Assembly (NCBI GenBank): GCA_013397075.1
Contig: VWZS01000654.1
Location: forward strand, 2,898,636-2,962,635
Source: Rhabdornis inornatus
Taxonomy: Eukaryota; Chordata; Aves; Passeriformes; Rhabdornithidae
DNA length: 64,000 bases
Direction of reading: 5' to 3'
A program made the translations under genes and the position numbers. Of the stretch, positions 12,973-24,929 are shown piece by piece. Position 1 is the stretch's first letter. Each line of letters starts with the position of its first letter. The notes below the pieces were generated by a model. The model searched no databases, had not been told where the DNA came from, and worked only from the letters and a program-made list of their open reading frames with translations.

Positions 12973-15900
12973 TTTCTTCATCGATGCTGAATCTCCCCAG
13001 GCCACTGCCATCCCTGATGGAATACTGGATCTCCCCATCTCTTCCAGAGTCCTCATCTCGAGCAACAACTTGCAAAACACTTGTTCCAATGCGGGAGTTT
13101 TCCTTTACAGATCCAATGACAGCAAAGTCAGGAAAATAAGGGGTATAAAGATTTTCATTAACATCCACCACTTCAACTTCCACAAAAGAAAGAGAAGAGA
13201 GAGAAACCGGGCGCCCCTTGTCCTTGGCACGCACGGTCAGGTTGTAGAACTGCTGCTTCTCGTAGTCGAGCTCCTTGTTCAGGCGGATGGCGCCGCTGGC
13301 TTTGTCGATCTCGAACCGCCCGTTGTAATCGTTCACCAGCGAGTAGCGGACTTGGCCTCCCAAGCCCAGGTCTGGATCGTGAGTTTCCAACCAAGCTATG
13401 ACAGTGCCAACCGGCAGGTCCTCAAGGACCTTCACATTGTAGCTGGATGGGATAAAGGCTGGAGAGCAATCATTAACATCATCCAAAAAAACCTTCAGGG
13501 GCACAATGGAAAACTGCTGATGGCCACTCTCTGCTCTGTCTCTAGCCTCAATCTTCAGCGTGTAGTTTGCTTTTGCTTCCCGGTCTAGCTGATCTGCAAC
13601 ATATACCACTCCTGTGGAACTGTTGATAGCAAATTGATGGGTGTCTGTCAGTACTGAGTAAGTCACTTCACCATTAGATCCTAGGTCTTTATCTCTGGCT
13701 TCTACCTGGATAATCCCAGTACCAAGACTTGTACTTTCTAAAATATTAACCGAGTAACTGTCCTGTAAAAAAACAGGCTTGTTATCATTTGCATCCTCCA
13801 CAGTGACAGTCAGCAGTCTCCATGCAGATTTCTGTGGATTACCTAAATCATAAACTGTAATATTAAGGAGATAGAGCTCTGTTTTTTCACGGTCCAAGGG
13901 CATGAGAACACTAAGTATCCCCATCTCCATGTCAATGTTGAAACAACTATCTACATTACCATCAGAAATTGTATAAAGTACTCTTCCATTAAAGCCTGAG
14001 TCAGCATCATAGGCTTTTATTCTCAGTATAGTGGCACCAACCGGCAGATCTTCTGAAACCTTTACATCAGTAGGAAAGGATTTGTCAAAATGAGGTGCCT
14101 GCCTGTTGACTGAATAAAAATCAAGAAAACCATCTTCCAAATTCAGCTTCACATTTGCTTTTGCCTTTTTGAGCAATTTTTCTGCTAGCTTCTGAGCAAC
14201 TCTAGTTTCTCTACAGCTAAAGGTCTTTGAAGACACTTTCCCATGAACTACTGAAATATTAACAAACATAGAATCAGCGAAGTTCTCTCCATCAGTTGCC
14301 GTTATCTTAAGGCCAAAATTGCTGTTCTTTATGCCGGAGTTAACAAGAGATTTTTTAAGCTGTAGGACACCAGAGTCTGGATTTAGATAAAAAATGCCAA
14401 GCTCATTTCCAGAGATTATTTTGTACTTCACAAGCTCTAACTCATCTATGTCTATTGCAGAAACAGCAGTGATGTGACCACCAACAGGAAAATCAGACGA
14501 AATCACTCCCTGACAGGCCACTTTTTCAAAGAGGGGCTTGTTATCATTGACATTGCCTATGTATATGGTGACATTCACCTCACTTTCGTGGCGGTAGGGA
14601 GAACCCCAGTCAGAAGCTCTCACAATGAACCTGTAGCTTTCTGGCGAGGACTCAAAATCCAGTTCTTCAGATGTGCTGATGACACCTGTAAACTGGTTTA
14701 TTGTAAATGGCAGTGAGTTCAGACTGGCAATACTGTATGTGATGTATCCATTCTCTCCCTGGTCTTCATCAACTGCTGACACTGCCAAAACGCTGGACCC
14801 CACTGGAACACTTTCATTGACAAATGAGCTGTAGGAGAGCTGCTGGAACTCCGGAGTGTGATCGTTGGCATCCTCTAACCTGACAGTAACCTGTGCTTTC
14901 AAATCACCACCTTTGTTTGCATACACTTCTAATTCATAGAGGTCCTTCTCAATGATTTTCAAAGGACGAGCAGTAGTAATAAGGCCTGTGTTAGGATTGA
15001 TCTTAAAATACTCAGCGTCTTCACTTGGAGATACTCTGTATTCCACACCCTGTGGCTCAGGCATCAGCTTAACTACTGCAACCACCACACCAGGAGGTGA
15101 AAATTCACTGATCAAAACATCATACACTTCCTTTTCAAACTTCAGGGGGATACTTTCCTTCTTAGGACTAGCAATGTGGACCAGTTTGACTGCAGAAAAT
15201 TTCTGAGGAGATCCTTTGTCCTTAGCTTGGAGAGTGAGGTTGTAACCGTAAGGGAAGCTGTCCCAATCAACAGGCTTTCTTTCTTTGATTTTGTACTCAT
15301 TCATCCATTTCCCCTCTTTAGTCAGAAAGAATTGTTCTAGAGGATCTCCAGCCACAATAGAAACAGATTCTATTTCTCCATTGGCTCCTTCATCTAGGTC
15401 ATCAACGTTAACAACTGCATAGGTAGGTTCCTTGTCTGATGGGAAGGGAATGTGGGTTACTACAGTTATTGTTGGGGCATGTTCATTTATACGTTCAATG
15501 TGAACATAAAGCTTGGCGGTGCTGCTTACGCCATTGTTTCCATAAAGCTTCATCCCACGGTCCACTGCCAAAATCTCAAGGTCGTATCTGTTTTTCTCAT
15601 CATAATTTAAGCGTCCACTTAAGGAGATAACACCACTCGTAGGATGAACTGAGAAGAGATCAACTTTATTTTTAAAGTAATAATAAAATTCACCATTGGA
15701 CCCAATGTCCGCATCTGTTGCAGTCACCTGTGCAATGCTAGTCCTTAAGGGAGTGCTTTCTGCTATTGTGACAGAGTATGTGGTTGGTGAAAACAAAGGT
15801 CTTAGGTCATTCATATCCAAAACCTGGATGTTCACTTTTGTCCATGCTTCCAAGTCCTCTCCTCTGACAGACCCTTTTACCATCAATAAATAGTTGTCCT

Positions 15901-16264
15901 GGATTTCTCTGTTCAATATAGCAGAATTCCCACCTTTAGTCCTTATTCTGAGGAAGCAGAAGTCAGCAATGATGACTTCCTCTGCTTTAAAAAAGCCCTC
16001 ATCATCACCAGACACTATTTTGTACTTGATATCCCATGAAAGGTCAGCCATGGTAATGCCCATCCTTGCCTGACTGTTGACATAGGTCCTGGCTGCGGAA
16101 TTCTCGTACACTGTGGCATTGTAAGTGGAATGTGTGAAGTGAAAGCCAAGCGGGACAGTCCCGTGAGCCACCTGGCAAACGGAGGCCAGGAACTTGACAA
16201 TGAGAAGGGCAAGGCATGACGGAGGTAGCCGTGAGCCTGACCAGCGGCCCATATTCACATCCAT
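12970..16264 (-). CDS. FAT3: FAT3 atypical cadherin, first coding exon (N-terminal ~1099 residues, partial)
   Basis: The frame runs 1098 full codons plus one base without a stop. Its translation closely matches my memory of vertebrate FAT3 and is clearly more distant from FAT1. FAT3 is a giant single-pass protocadherin of the plasma membrane that acts in neuronal morphology, for example in retinal amacrine cell dendrites (family knowledge). Residues about 1-35 form a signal peptide with a hydrophobic core LALLIVKFLASV. Cadherin repeats lie at roughly 43-157, 158-262, 270-370, 375-472, 473-578, 580-690, 720-831, 832-936 and 937-1042, and a tenth starts near 1043. Calcium-site motifs include LDMND (149), DADIGSNGE (184), DANDHTPEF (465), NVNDN (571), EDANDN (823), DDVND (928) and VDVNEN (1033). 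The junctions after repeats 3 and 6 lack a DxND motif. I count nine N-glycosylation sequons. The start is the ATG at 16264-16262 (G at -3 and at +4), with an in-frame TGA 15 nt upstream. No frameshift is visible. FAT1 or FAT2 is unlikely. Confidence 0.96.
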
Positions 16265-16272
16265 CACATCAT
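16264..16272 (-). promoter_or_regulatory. two-codon upstream ORF overlapping the FAT3 start codon
   Basis: On the minus strand the bases read ATG ATG TGA. The A of the TGA stop (16264) is also the A of the main FAT3 ATG, giving a TGATG stop-start overlap. The uORF is in a different frame from FAT3 and lies wholly in the same exon, so splicing cannot separate it from the main start. Stop-start overlaps of this kind can lower initiation or impose reinitiation (established translation biology). An effect here is inference. Confidence 0.6.
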
Positions 16273-16281
16273 TCTTTCACC
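16265..16281 (-). other. FAT3: FAT3 5' untranslated part of the first coding exon
   Basis: Seventeen bases lie between the splice acceptor and the main ATG. The transcript must therefore contain at least one further upstream noncoding exon. These bases include an upstream ATG-ATG pair described separately. The exact 5' boundary is inferred from the AG acceptor after a long pyrimidine tract. Confidence 0.75.
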
Positions 16282-16311
16282 CTGTGACAGAGAGAGAAAA
16301 CAGGAAATGGT
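16282..16311 (-). other. FAT3: splice acceptor of the FAT3 first coding exon
   Basis: On the minus strand a pyrimidine-rich run (TTTCCTGTTTTCTCTCTCTG) leads to TCACAG, with the AG at 16283-16282, immediately before the exon. It is a strong consensus 3' splice site and shows that FAT3 has upstream exon(s) to the right. Confidence 0.85.
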
Positions 16312-16439
16312 TGAAGCAAGAGATAAAAATTGTACTATGAAGTGACATGTCAAAATTACTTACTAAATTTCTAATCAAGAGTAAAATCTATGTAATATCA
16401 ATGCACCACATATTTAACAAAACAGAAAGAGAGAACACT

Positions 16440-16560
16440 ATACACACACACACATACAATCACACCAGCTCTGGGTATTTTCACACCTGTCTGAGTAGTA
16501 TTTATGCACATGCGCATACATGCACATATACATAACTATACATATGTATGTATGCATACT
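16440..16560. repeat. CA/TA-rich low-complexity tract
   Basis: It starts with a short (CA) run at 16442-16453 and resumes at 16505-16560 with alternating CA, TG and TA steps (CATATACATAAC, ATACATATGTATGTATGCAT). It behaves like a decayed dinucleotide microsatellite and explains several overlapping spurious open frames on both strands. Confidence 0.8.
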
Positions 16561-18181
16561 TTTTTTTAACATAAAAGTCTGTACCACATCCATATACATG
16601 TGCACACAGTCCAGAATAATAATCACAGTGAAAATTAAAATCCGACACATATATTTGTATAAATTTATACAGAAAGATGAAACACATACAGAAATTATTT
16701 TGTCTTATTTATCAGCTCCAATTAAGCCTAAACTTCTTTGTTTTCAGAGCATACTGGAAAATTAATTTCCAGTCTCAGCGTTTGAAGAGAGACAGGATTT
16801 TCATATGTAAGTAGCACTGTTATAGTCAAATGTTCCCTTTTTTTTAATGGTCAGTTAAGAATGATGAAATTTGAGCCACCAAGAGCAAGTAGAATAAGAA
16901 AGTCATTATGCAATCATTACTTTAAATACAGGTACCTTCAGAAAAGGCTCAGTGCCTCACTTCAAGAATCTAAATTGTGAAGTTAAGCAGAGATAGAGTA
17001 AGTGGAGGCACTGGCTGAAGGTTGCTAGAGGGTACTGCAGAAGCTGGGAGCCAAGTCCTGCTTATCACTTCCTCCTTGAAAGCAGAGGAAAGGCGCCTGA
17101 GGAAACTAGGCAGGTGCTACCATAAGGCAGTGGGTATCTTTGTTACAGAGTACATGCACTGCTACTTGTGAAAATCATAAAAATCGATTTGAAAAGGCAA
17201 TTATTGAAAGACCCACTGCACACACACGTTGTTCTCATTGTCATTTAAAAGCTACTCGAAAATTTTGTATTCTCCAAGCCAGAATACAGGAGGAAAATGA
17301 TAGGAGAAGTTGACAATGATACAGGTTAATTTAAACTTCCAACAAGATTTCAGCTTCCCCAAGGAGATTGATAAATTGCATGCACGTTTTGAAATATGAA
17401 TTCATACTAGTTATCACCTCCAACGTAATGGAGGGACTACTGCAGTTTCAGTACTAATAACCAAGAATTTATCACACTGATGCTGCAACGTCCGCAGACC
17501 ACAGTTAACCTCCTGATGCCACAGTCTATATCCCATCGTTTAACACACTGATCAATTTGGTCAATTCTCCCAAGTGTTTGTCAAAGTACTCATCTTTCAA
17601 TATGCTTACTTTCACATGCAGTTCTCCCCCGCCTTTATTCATTCTTATTTTCTATTATATTAAAAAAAAATGAAATAAACTCTTTAAAAAAGACAATTAA
17701 AATGTAAGATTGTATCACCTTCTGGACCTGCAGTCCCCAGCAAATTTCACTTGTGGCAGTTCCTTTCTGGCTACGCCCACTCAATTATTGTGCACATAGC
17801 ACATGTGAATCCTATGAATAACATCTTGTTCCATGTAGTTCATAAATCAAATAAGCACAGTTCTCCAATGTGCTTTGGCTACATGAGGGAACAGGTCTCC
17901 CCACGCTCAGGTTGACCTCCAGAAGCCTCAGGATGGAATTCTTCTACTTCCATCTATGAGAGGTTATTTTATTGTTGTTGCCATTTCACCCAGCTAAAAG
18001 ACCAGCAGTGGCACTTTGTTCTTTAGCACAACAAACATTCATCAATTTAATCCACCAGTATGAAAATATCAAAGTCCCTTATTTTCATGGGGCTTTCTTT
18101 ATGTGATCACTTTTAAATACTGACACTGAAAGCTGTTGCTTCAGACTAGTGTGGGACATGGTGCTAGTTGTATTTTACATA

Positions 18182-18207
18182 TGTGTGTATATATACATAT
18201 ACACACA
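18182..18207. repeat. TG/TA/CA perfect inverted repeat
   Basis: TGTGTGTATAT is followed by ATAC and then ATATACACACA, giving 11-bp perfect arms around a 4-nt loop. It is a self-complementary microsatellite rather than a recognisable RNA gene. Confidence 0.75.
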
Positions 18208-19614
18208 CAACATACAATAAACTGCCAAGGAAATCCAGCCAATGAATATAAGAAATTCTAATGAGACATAACTCATGGGAAAATAAAGGGCTGGGCCTCT
18301 TCTGTGATGTGCATTATTAAAATGATCAACAGAACCACTGTACTGCTGCCTCTCATGAAGAGCACTTCAGCATCCTTTGTCTATAACCACACCACCTGTT
18401 TCTCCTCCTGCTAAGAGAAATAATTTTTTCTGGCTTACAAAAGAGACTGATGTTACGTTTCGCATGAGCACCTAGATTTCTTTCACCACAGCAACTTCCT
18501 AAAAATTCATTTCCCTATTCTCTGAAGTAAGGAAATGAATTATCTTATCCTATTTAAGTCTCATTTGGTGGTCTAGTTTCTCCTGTCCATGCCATAGCTC
18601 AGCATGAGCTGGTTTCTCTCCATCTTTCAGGGTCATCAGTATCAGGTTTTCAAGTCCAGCATAACTGGAAATCAGTTTTCCTGAGAGTATCATTGCTACA
18701 AAAAAAATTATTTGAAACTTTACTTTCAGCCCTACTTCAGCCCCAAGGTTACTGACTGCTGTGGCAGACAGGCATCAAAGTAGATATTTACAAAGATCTG
18801 CGATTAGGCAAACATAATGAAAAAGTTGTGTATATCCCAGGCAATATAACATGACAACCTTATGCTCCTATTCCATTTATCTTCCAATTTTTAAAGAAAG
18901 CTGGGGCTAAGACCTAATTTCAAACACACTGCTGCAAACCCAGTCATGCCAATAGTCCACAAAGTTTTAGAGGTTCAGTGCAATCAACATCAGTCCTGAA
19001 ACACCAAAAATTCCACCTAGAGGCACCACATGTATATTTGTGTGTGTGCTACTGAAAGCATGTTTTAGCTATGTGTACATATGTATACACAGACACACAG
19101 ATTGTGTATTTTTAGGTAGAATTTCATGGTTGGCACTGGAAAAACTGGACTTTCACATCAGGCAGCACTTTCAGAGTTTGATTTCATCTCAAATGTGGTA
19201 TGCAGAGTTGTAACAAGCTCCCCATTGAAGTTATTAATCTATCCATATATTTATATGGCTATCATCATTATATTATATGAAAGTCCCAATGGATGAGCTA
19301 TTAAGCTGCCACTTGGGCAACCCAAGAATGTTTTATTCATTAACTGAATTCCTTTTTTCTGGGATATTTGTTTTTAAGAGCTCATAATACATACATACTT
19401 AACACACAGGAAATGTAATGAGATAGGTTACAGAAACAAAGTACAAAGCAACCCGCCATGAATTAGGAGGCATTTCTTTAAAGGCACTTCTTGTCAAAAA
19501 CTGTTATGTTTCAAGTGAAGAGAAAGGTTGTGATTACTTCTGCTTGACTTTAAAATGTTTGGGCAGGAGTTACTAAAACATAATTCCCTAGTACTGCTCA
19601 ACATGGTTAGTATG

Positions 19615-19682
19615 AAGGAAAAAAAGGGGAAAAAGAAAGGAAATTAAAGGAAAAGGGAACAGGAAAAAAGGAAAAGGTAAAA
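19615..19682. repeat. homopurine GGAAAA-type tract
   Basis: About 68 bp are nearly all purine on the plus strand, built from irregular A3-6G2-4 units. Low-complexity homopurine tracts can form triplex structures, but nothing shows that here. Confidence 0.8.
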
Positions 19683-20543
19683 GCTATTCGAGAAAGGAAA
19701 ACTGGTCTACAACAGCAGCAGAGACTAAATGGAAACAAATCCCTTTTAACTACCCAAGGAGGTGAAAAAAGAACACAATATAGGAGACCAGAATCTTTCC
19801 ACTCTAGGTCTCATTAAATACTCTGGCCTTGAAGTGGGAAGAATAAAATCGAAAAATAGAACAGTGTGTCTTGATTTTTAATACTCTTTAAAATAAATCT
19901 GAACATCATGGAGAACTCTATGATTTTAAATTCAGTTCATCATTTGAGTCATTTTCCTTTGCTCCTTGAACAAAGACTAACTATGTGACCCAAACTTTGC
20001 AGAAGAGCTGCAAGGACCTGTAGGTGGCTGGTGCTCCTTAGAAGAATTGAGAGAGGTATGATCATCATTCCTTTATCTCATTTTGGCTCTAGCAACCTCC
20101 AGTCTGGGCTGCATCCAAACATAACACTTGGTGGAGGACAGAGAAGGAAGACCAAAGGAACTGCCAGGATTCCTGCACACCTAAAATGTGGCTCTAACTC
20201 AATGTGCAGATATGAAACAAGTGCTATCTGTCCCTTGGTTGGACTCCTTCTCCCTAGGCTAATTTTTCTAATTCCAAAGACCTCCACACTATAAAATACT
20301 TGAAAAAGAAAACAGTGCATATATCTCTTGGGTAAACAACAGCAAAAAGGTCTTTTACAGGAAGTAAGGAAGAGAGCAGGCAGATTTCTTTCAGGAGGAA
20401 TAAGCTTTTAGCAGGCCACAGAAGAGATAACAAAACAGCCTTCTCCTCTCTCCCAACTTTGCCTCCAATCCCAGGTATACTCTGAGAGCATGTTTCCAGC
20501 TGGCCATCAGGCAAATTAATTCAGGAAATGTGACTAGCTAATA

Positions 20544-20549
20544 CAAAAC
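20544..20549. repeat. target-site duplication, left copy
   Basis: CAAAAC immediately precedes the LTR and is repeated exactly at 21056-21061. Confidence 0.85.
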
Positions 20550-21055
20550 TGTCACTGGTGCGGGTTTCTGGGGTCCCCTGGGGGTCCCTGAGACTGCCAC
20601 GAGCAGTCCTCAGCAACAAACACGCTTCCAAGCTCAGCCTGGACAGAATTTGGCTTGGAGCGTGCTCTCAAACCAGCAGAGTGAAGAGATCGGAATATGA
20701 AGAGAGGCACAATTCCATGGTTTATTTCATGAAGGCATCCATTCTAGCATATTCAACGGTTAGGGTTTTTCAGGGGTTTTTATACCTTTAGAGGGTTTTA
20801 CAGTTTTTACCAATAGCTAAGGGAGTTCTAAATTCTAACCAATCCACGAGGGATTTTACATTCAAAGCTAGAAAGTGAACCACTAATATTACAGATAGAT
20901 AACAAGGGGTCTAGTAAGGGGGTCTGCATTCCTTCTTGGGTTCATCATTCTACAAGCAGTTTGTTGTCATCTTTTATGCTATGGTCTTCCAGGGGGCCCA
21001 CTCTGGGGACTCAAAAGGGCCCTCAGATTTAGGAACATCTTCTGCTCCCTTCACA
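20550..21055 (-). mobile_element. endogenous retrovirus solo LTR (ERVK-like, 506 bp)
   Basis: Read on the minus strand the element begins TGTGAAGGGAGCAG and ends GCACCAGTGACA, so it has the TG...CA termini of an LTR. It has a TATAAAA box near 20783-20777 and an AATAAA polyadenylation signal at 20726-20721, about 50 bp apart, so the R region is short. Perfect 6-bp duplications (CAAAAC) flank it. A 6-bp duplication fits the ERVK/beta-retrovirus-like class (ERVL typically gives 5 bp). No internal retroviral sequence, primer-binding site or second LTR follows on either side, so it is a solo LTR left by recombination between the LTRs of a provirus. It encodes nothing. Confidence 0.88.
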
Positions 21056-21061
21056 CAAAAC
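21056..21061. repeat. target-site duplication, right copy
   Basis: CAAAAC is identical to the copy at 20544-20549 and defines the right end of the LTR insertion. Confidence 0.85.
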
Positions 21062-24000
21062 AACCACTAAAGACTTTTTTACATGTCCCTTGAAGACAGA
21101 AGAAACCTATCTCTGCTTTTAACTTCCAGCTTCACTCAATGAAGAACCCAATGGAGCCCACAGACAGGTCCTCTGGGCTATGCGGAGGACAAAAGTTTCT
21201 CAACTTCAGATAAATTTCTGAGAGTCAGGGTATTTATGCACCTGTGTGTATGGGAAAAAAAAGGGGTCAAACCGTGACTGAAAGATTTTCATCTTAGTTT
21301 GCATTTCTGTTGGTGAATCTACAAAAGGTAGCATGTCTCCTCACACAGGACAGGATTGCAGATCTCGTGGCATGGACAAATAGTACAATTTGAAATTACT
21401 ATTGTTTCCTTGAGAGAGTTGTCACAATTCTCTTTCAAATGGTAGCTATTTAAATTTTACTAAACAGGCAGCTTTACAGCAAACAAGGTATATTTGAACA
21501 TGTAAAGTTATTTTTAGGAAGTAGAAGAACAGTAACATCCCATGCACATGAAGTCTAAATAGTACGTAGAGAACTCATGCATCTGCTTCAGAAGAGAAGC
21601 TCTTGATTTCTAGGCAAGTGGCCTTAATCTTTCAAGGTAACTCCTGTCACTCAAACATCAACATCAACAACAGCCAATGTATTTTCGTGGTCTAACCATC
21701 ATAACACAAGGCATGAAACCTCTTCCCAGTGTTCTTTTCTACCAACAACAGCAATTTTACTACACAAAAACTTCTGCATGACCAGGCCATGAGGATCTGC
21801 AAAAAGGATACAAGGAGGATTGCAAAGCATTGTGGTAGGTTTCTAGTTTTCACCTATGAAAGGCTTGCATCAAGCTGCAAAAAGTGATAGAAAAAAACCT
21901 AACAAATCCATTGTCAATATTGCAGCCAGAAAGTGAGAGCCCATGTACATCAGTGCCCTCTTGGAAGAAGTCTCTTCCCTAGCACAGAACCATTGAAAAC
22001 TCTTCCAAACTCACAGAAATTATTATTTAGGCATATGGAAGATATTGATCTAGGAGTTTAAAGACCAAGAGAGACATGGATTATTTTAACTCTCCTCTCA
22101 TTACACAGGCAGTATCACTAGCATGTAGTCAAACGAATATTGAGTAAGGGAAAAAATGTTTGAACAACACTTCCCCTAGCCAGACAACTTCCTTGCACAC
22201 CACAATAACTCACCCAGTTAGGAAAGGCTAACAATTTACTGGCCAGGAAAAGAAATCAGAATACAGAATAAGAATTTAGAACTTGTGCCATACAAAAATG
22301 AATTAAAGATTTGTGTTTGAGTCTAGGCAGGAGGCAAAAAAAAACCTCACTGACACCGACAGATTTACAACAGGAGATATATTCATGGAGCTACCTGCTC
22401 CCCGATGAGCACGAAGATCTGCTTTTCCATATATATGATTGTATCATGATGTGTTTATCCCCAAAAGAGAAGGTGAAGACAAAATGATCATTTCTGCAGA
22501 GTAAGCCCTTGCAAGAGACAGCACTATAAATCCTAACCTTTCTCAGAGCTGCAAATCCTCCTGCTGCCTGCATGTCATTCCACAGGGGAGACAGGCCGCT
22601 CAGCGTGTAGCAAGTGTAATTCAGGCTGTCCCTAGGAAGTGAAGATTTAGCCACCCAGCCGTATGTTATGAATAACTTTGTTTTGCTAGCAGGTGCTGGG
22701 GGATTTTTTCCGTACAACACCGATCTTTGCCAAGTATCAGCTCATCAGCAAATGCTTCCACTTGCGAGCAGGAGCCGAGCATCATTTTTCTTCCCAAAGG
22801 AAGGGTGTAAAGGGTCTGCTGGACTCTCCCTTTCCCCTCGAGGATGAAACGTGGCTTGAGGAAAATGTAGGAGGAGGGGGGAGGAATAATTTGCCGCCGT
22901 GTGAGATCTGTCAAAAGTGAATTCCTGGGAGCCACCTTACAAAGGATTTGAGCTTTTCCCTCGGTGGTCTGCCTCCAGGGAAACAAAGGCTGCTATCCAG
23001 TTTTCATGCTTTGTGTATCTCAAATCCCCCCTGGCTCCTGCTTCTTAGTCACTGTAAAATGGGGATGCTTTGGGGCAGTTTCAAAATGAAACAGTTATTT
23101 TCATGGGGACTTCCTTATGGAACACACTCAATGATACTATTTCTTGCCTATCCGGCCTTTCTTTTTTTTCCCCTTATGTTTTATTCATAAATCTACTTTG
23201 ACCCCTGTCCAAGGAGTCCTAGCTTGAAAGCTCTTTCAAGGTGCAATGTCAGCAGCAAAAATCCAGCATTGATGAGTCCCACTCCTGTCACTGCTGGTCT
23301 TTCCCCAGCTCCCCCTTCACCACACGTAAATCTGGATCCCCTTCAAACATCCAGCTTTTTACCAAGCTGCACCTCTGATCCTTAGGGGCAAGAACTCTAC
23401 TCACACACACAGAGGCTGCTGAGGATGGGGAGCAGGACCACAGCCTGCCACGGGGCACATTCCAGCTGCATACAGTGGGACTTGAGCAGTGATTCATTTG
23501 GCTGGGCTTCCTGCAACTCTGCCCTTACCATAATGCAAATAACAGTGCTAACAATGCTAATGCTAATAATAATAAAACAACTGAGACAAGATAGTCTGTA
23601 CAAAACCCTAGAGCAATCTGAATCCCAACTTTTTGCAATACCAGCTGTGAAACACAGCAATGAAATAAGCACTTTTTGAGTTGCAGCACCGATGTGAAGG
23701 TGATGTACCTGCAGCTAAAACAGCATATTCCACCTTTGCCACACAAAGCTCAGTTCCCACCATGAACTCTCTTCCATGGTTGTTTTCCTGCAAACTCACA
23801 CCCGCCAGTCCCAGCTGCTGCTGGTTTCTGCCTCCGGTCTGCTCTGTGTTCGGGATACTGCACATACTCCTTCTGACAGCTGGCAGAGGCTTGTATAAAC
23901 TATTTGGATACAGTTTATAGTAAGAAAGAAGTCCATGAGATTTACAACTACTGTTTCCAGAGCCATAAATAGGTATGCAGGTGTAAGGACAGCAGTAAGC

Positions 24001-24200
24001 TGCTACTCTCAGAGGAAAAAAATACTATGTATCTCCCTCAGACACTCTGTGTGGGGAGGTAGGGCAGCTCAAACGGTCCAGACCTTAACAGATGGGCAAA
24101 TGAAGGGAGATGGAAAGTAGAGTTGCATATACAAAAGCTTCTTCACCATTGACAGCTCCATGTAAAACACACAACATAAAAAGGAGATTAAGGGAAAGGA

Positions 24201-24269
24201 CTGTCAGGTTGGACTAGATGATATTTTAAGATTTCTCCCAACTCTAACCATTCTATGGTGCTATGATTA
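24201..24269 (+). mobile_element. CR1 LINE extreme 3' end
   Basis: The sense-strand tail of CR1 is visible: GGTTGGACTAGATGAT, then CTCCCAACTCTAACCATTCTATG, ending in the ATTCTATG/CTATGATTA-type terminal repeat. Only about 70 bp are retained, a strongly 5'-truncated insertion. Confidence 0.85.
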
Positions 24270-24890
24270 TGAGATGTCAAATCAAAATTATGATAGCCCA
24301 GTAAGGACTTACAAAGAGACTGTAGGATAAAGCTTTTCACTCTACACCAAAGAAGACATAAATGTATCCAGGTGCCTTCAAATAAAAACATAATTAAATG
24401 GAACAACCACTTGAGAACTAGCTAGATCTTACTAATCTTACTAGTCAGGAAGAAAGAAAGAACAAAAAAATTCTGTCTTGAGGCTAGGAATTGGATTATT
24501 GGTTTTGCAGTGCTTTCTGTTCAAGAGAGCTGTGACAGACAGCAATAGAAAGAGATCATGATGGAGAAAATATTTTGATTGAGATTCTCAACAAGTTTGA
24601 GATTTGAGAACAAAACCTAGATTTAGCAATGAACATTTTTCTTTCGGTAGGGCAGGAATCTGCAAGGTGCTGGCACTTGCTGCTGTGTCACAGGCATAAC
24701 ATGGAGCTGCTTCTGGAGCAACACACTGGAGTTGTCTACAACCTACTAGAGAAATCTACATGGGTCTGGGCTGCTAGGCACTGCAGAGAGGCCACCTTTC
24801 TGAAAGGCAGCTCCCCAAAACCTGCTTCTCAATGGCCCTCTGATGAAAGTCTCTGAAAAGTTGGACAAACTAAGAAGCCACAACTCTTCA

Positions 24891-24929
24891 CAAAAAAAAA
24901 ATAAAAAAAGAAACAAACAAACAAAAAAG
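24891..24929. repeat. A-rich simple sequence
   Basis: A run of A9, ATAAAAAAAG and AAAC units. It could be a decayed poly(A), but no retroposed sequence was recognised upstream of it. Confidence 0.75.

Larger units (their letters stand above)
16282..20543. other. upstream FAT3 intron or flank, no gene seen
   Basis: This noncoding AT-rich sequence lies just upstream of the FAT3 exon. It holds a CA/TA-rich tract at 16.44-16.56 kb, a TG/CA palindrome at 18.18 kb and a homopurine tract at 19.6 kb. I see no exon, repeat family or RNA gene here. Confidence 0.75.

Noticed and set aside
12941..13588. 215-codon open frame antisense to the FAT3 exon
   Set aside because: It lies across the exon on the opposite strand and extends past the donor. 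Its composition mirrors the cadherin codons, so it is a shadow of FAT3.
16262..16267. Alternative FAT3 start one codon upstream (GTG at 16267-16265)
   Set aside because: A GTG start is not credible here when an ATG in good context follows immediately.
20550..21055. Full-length provirus around the LTR
   Set aside because: Target duplications directly flank the single LTR on both sides, leaving no room for an internal region or second LTR.
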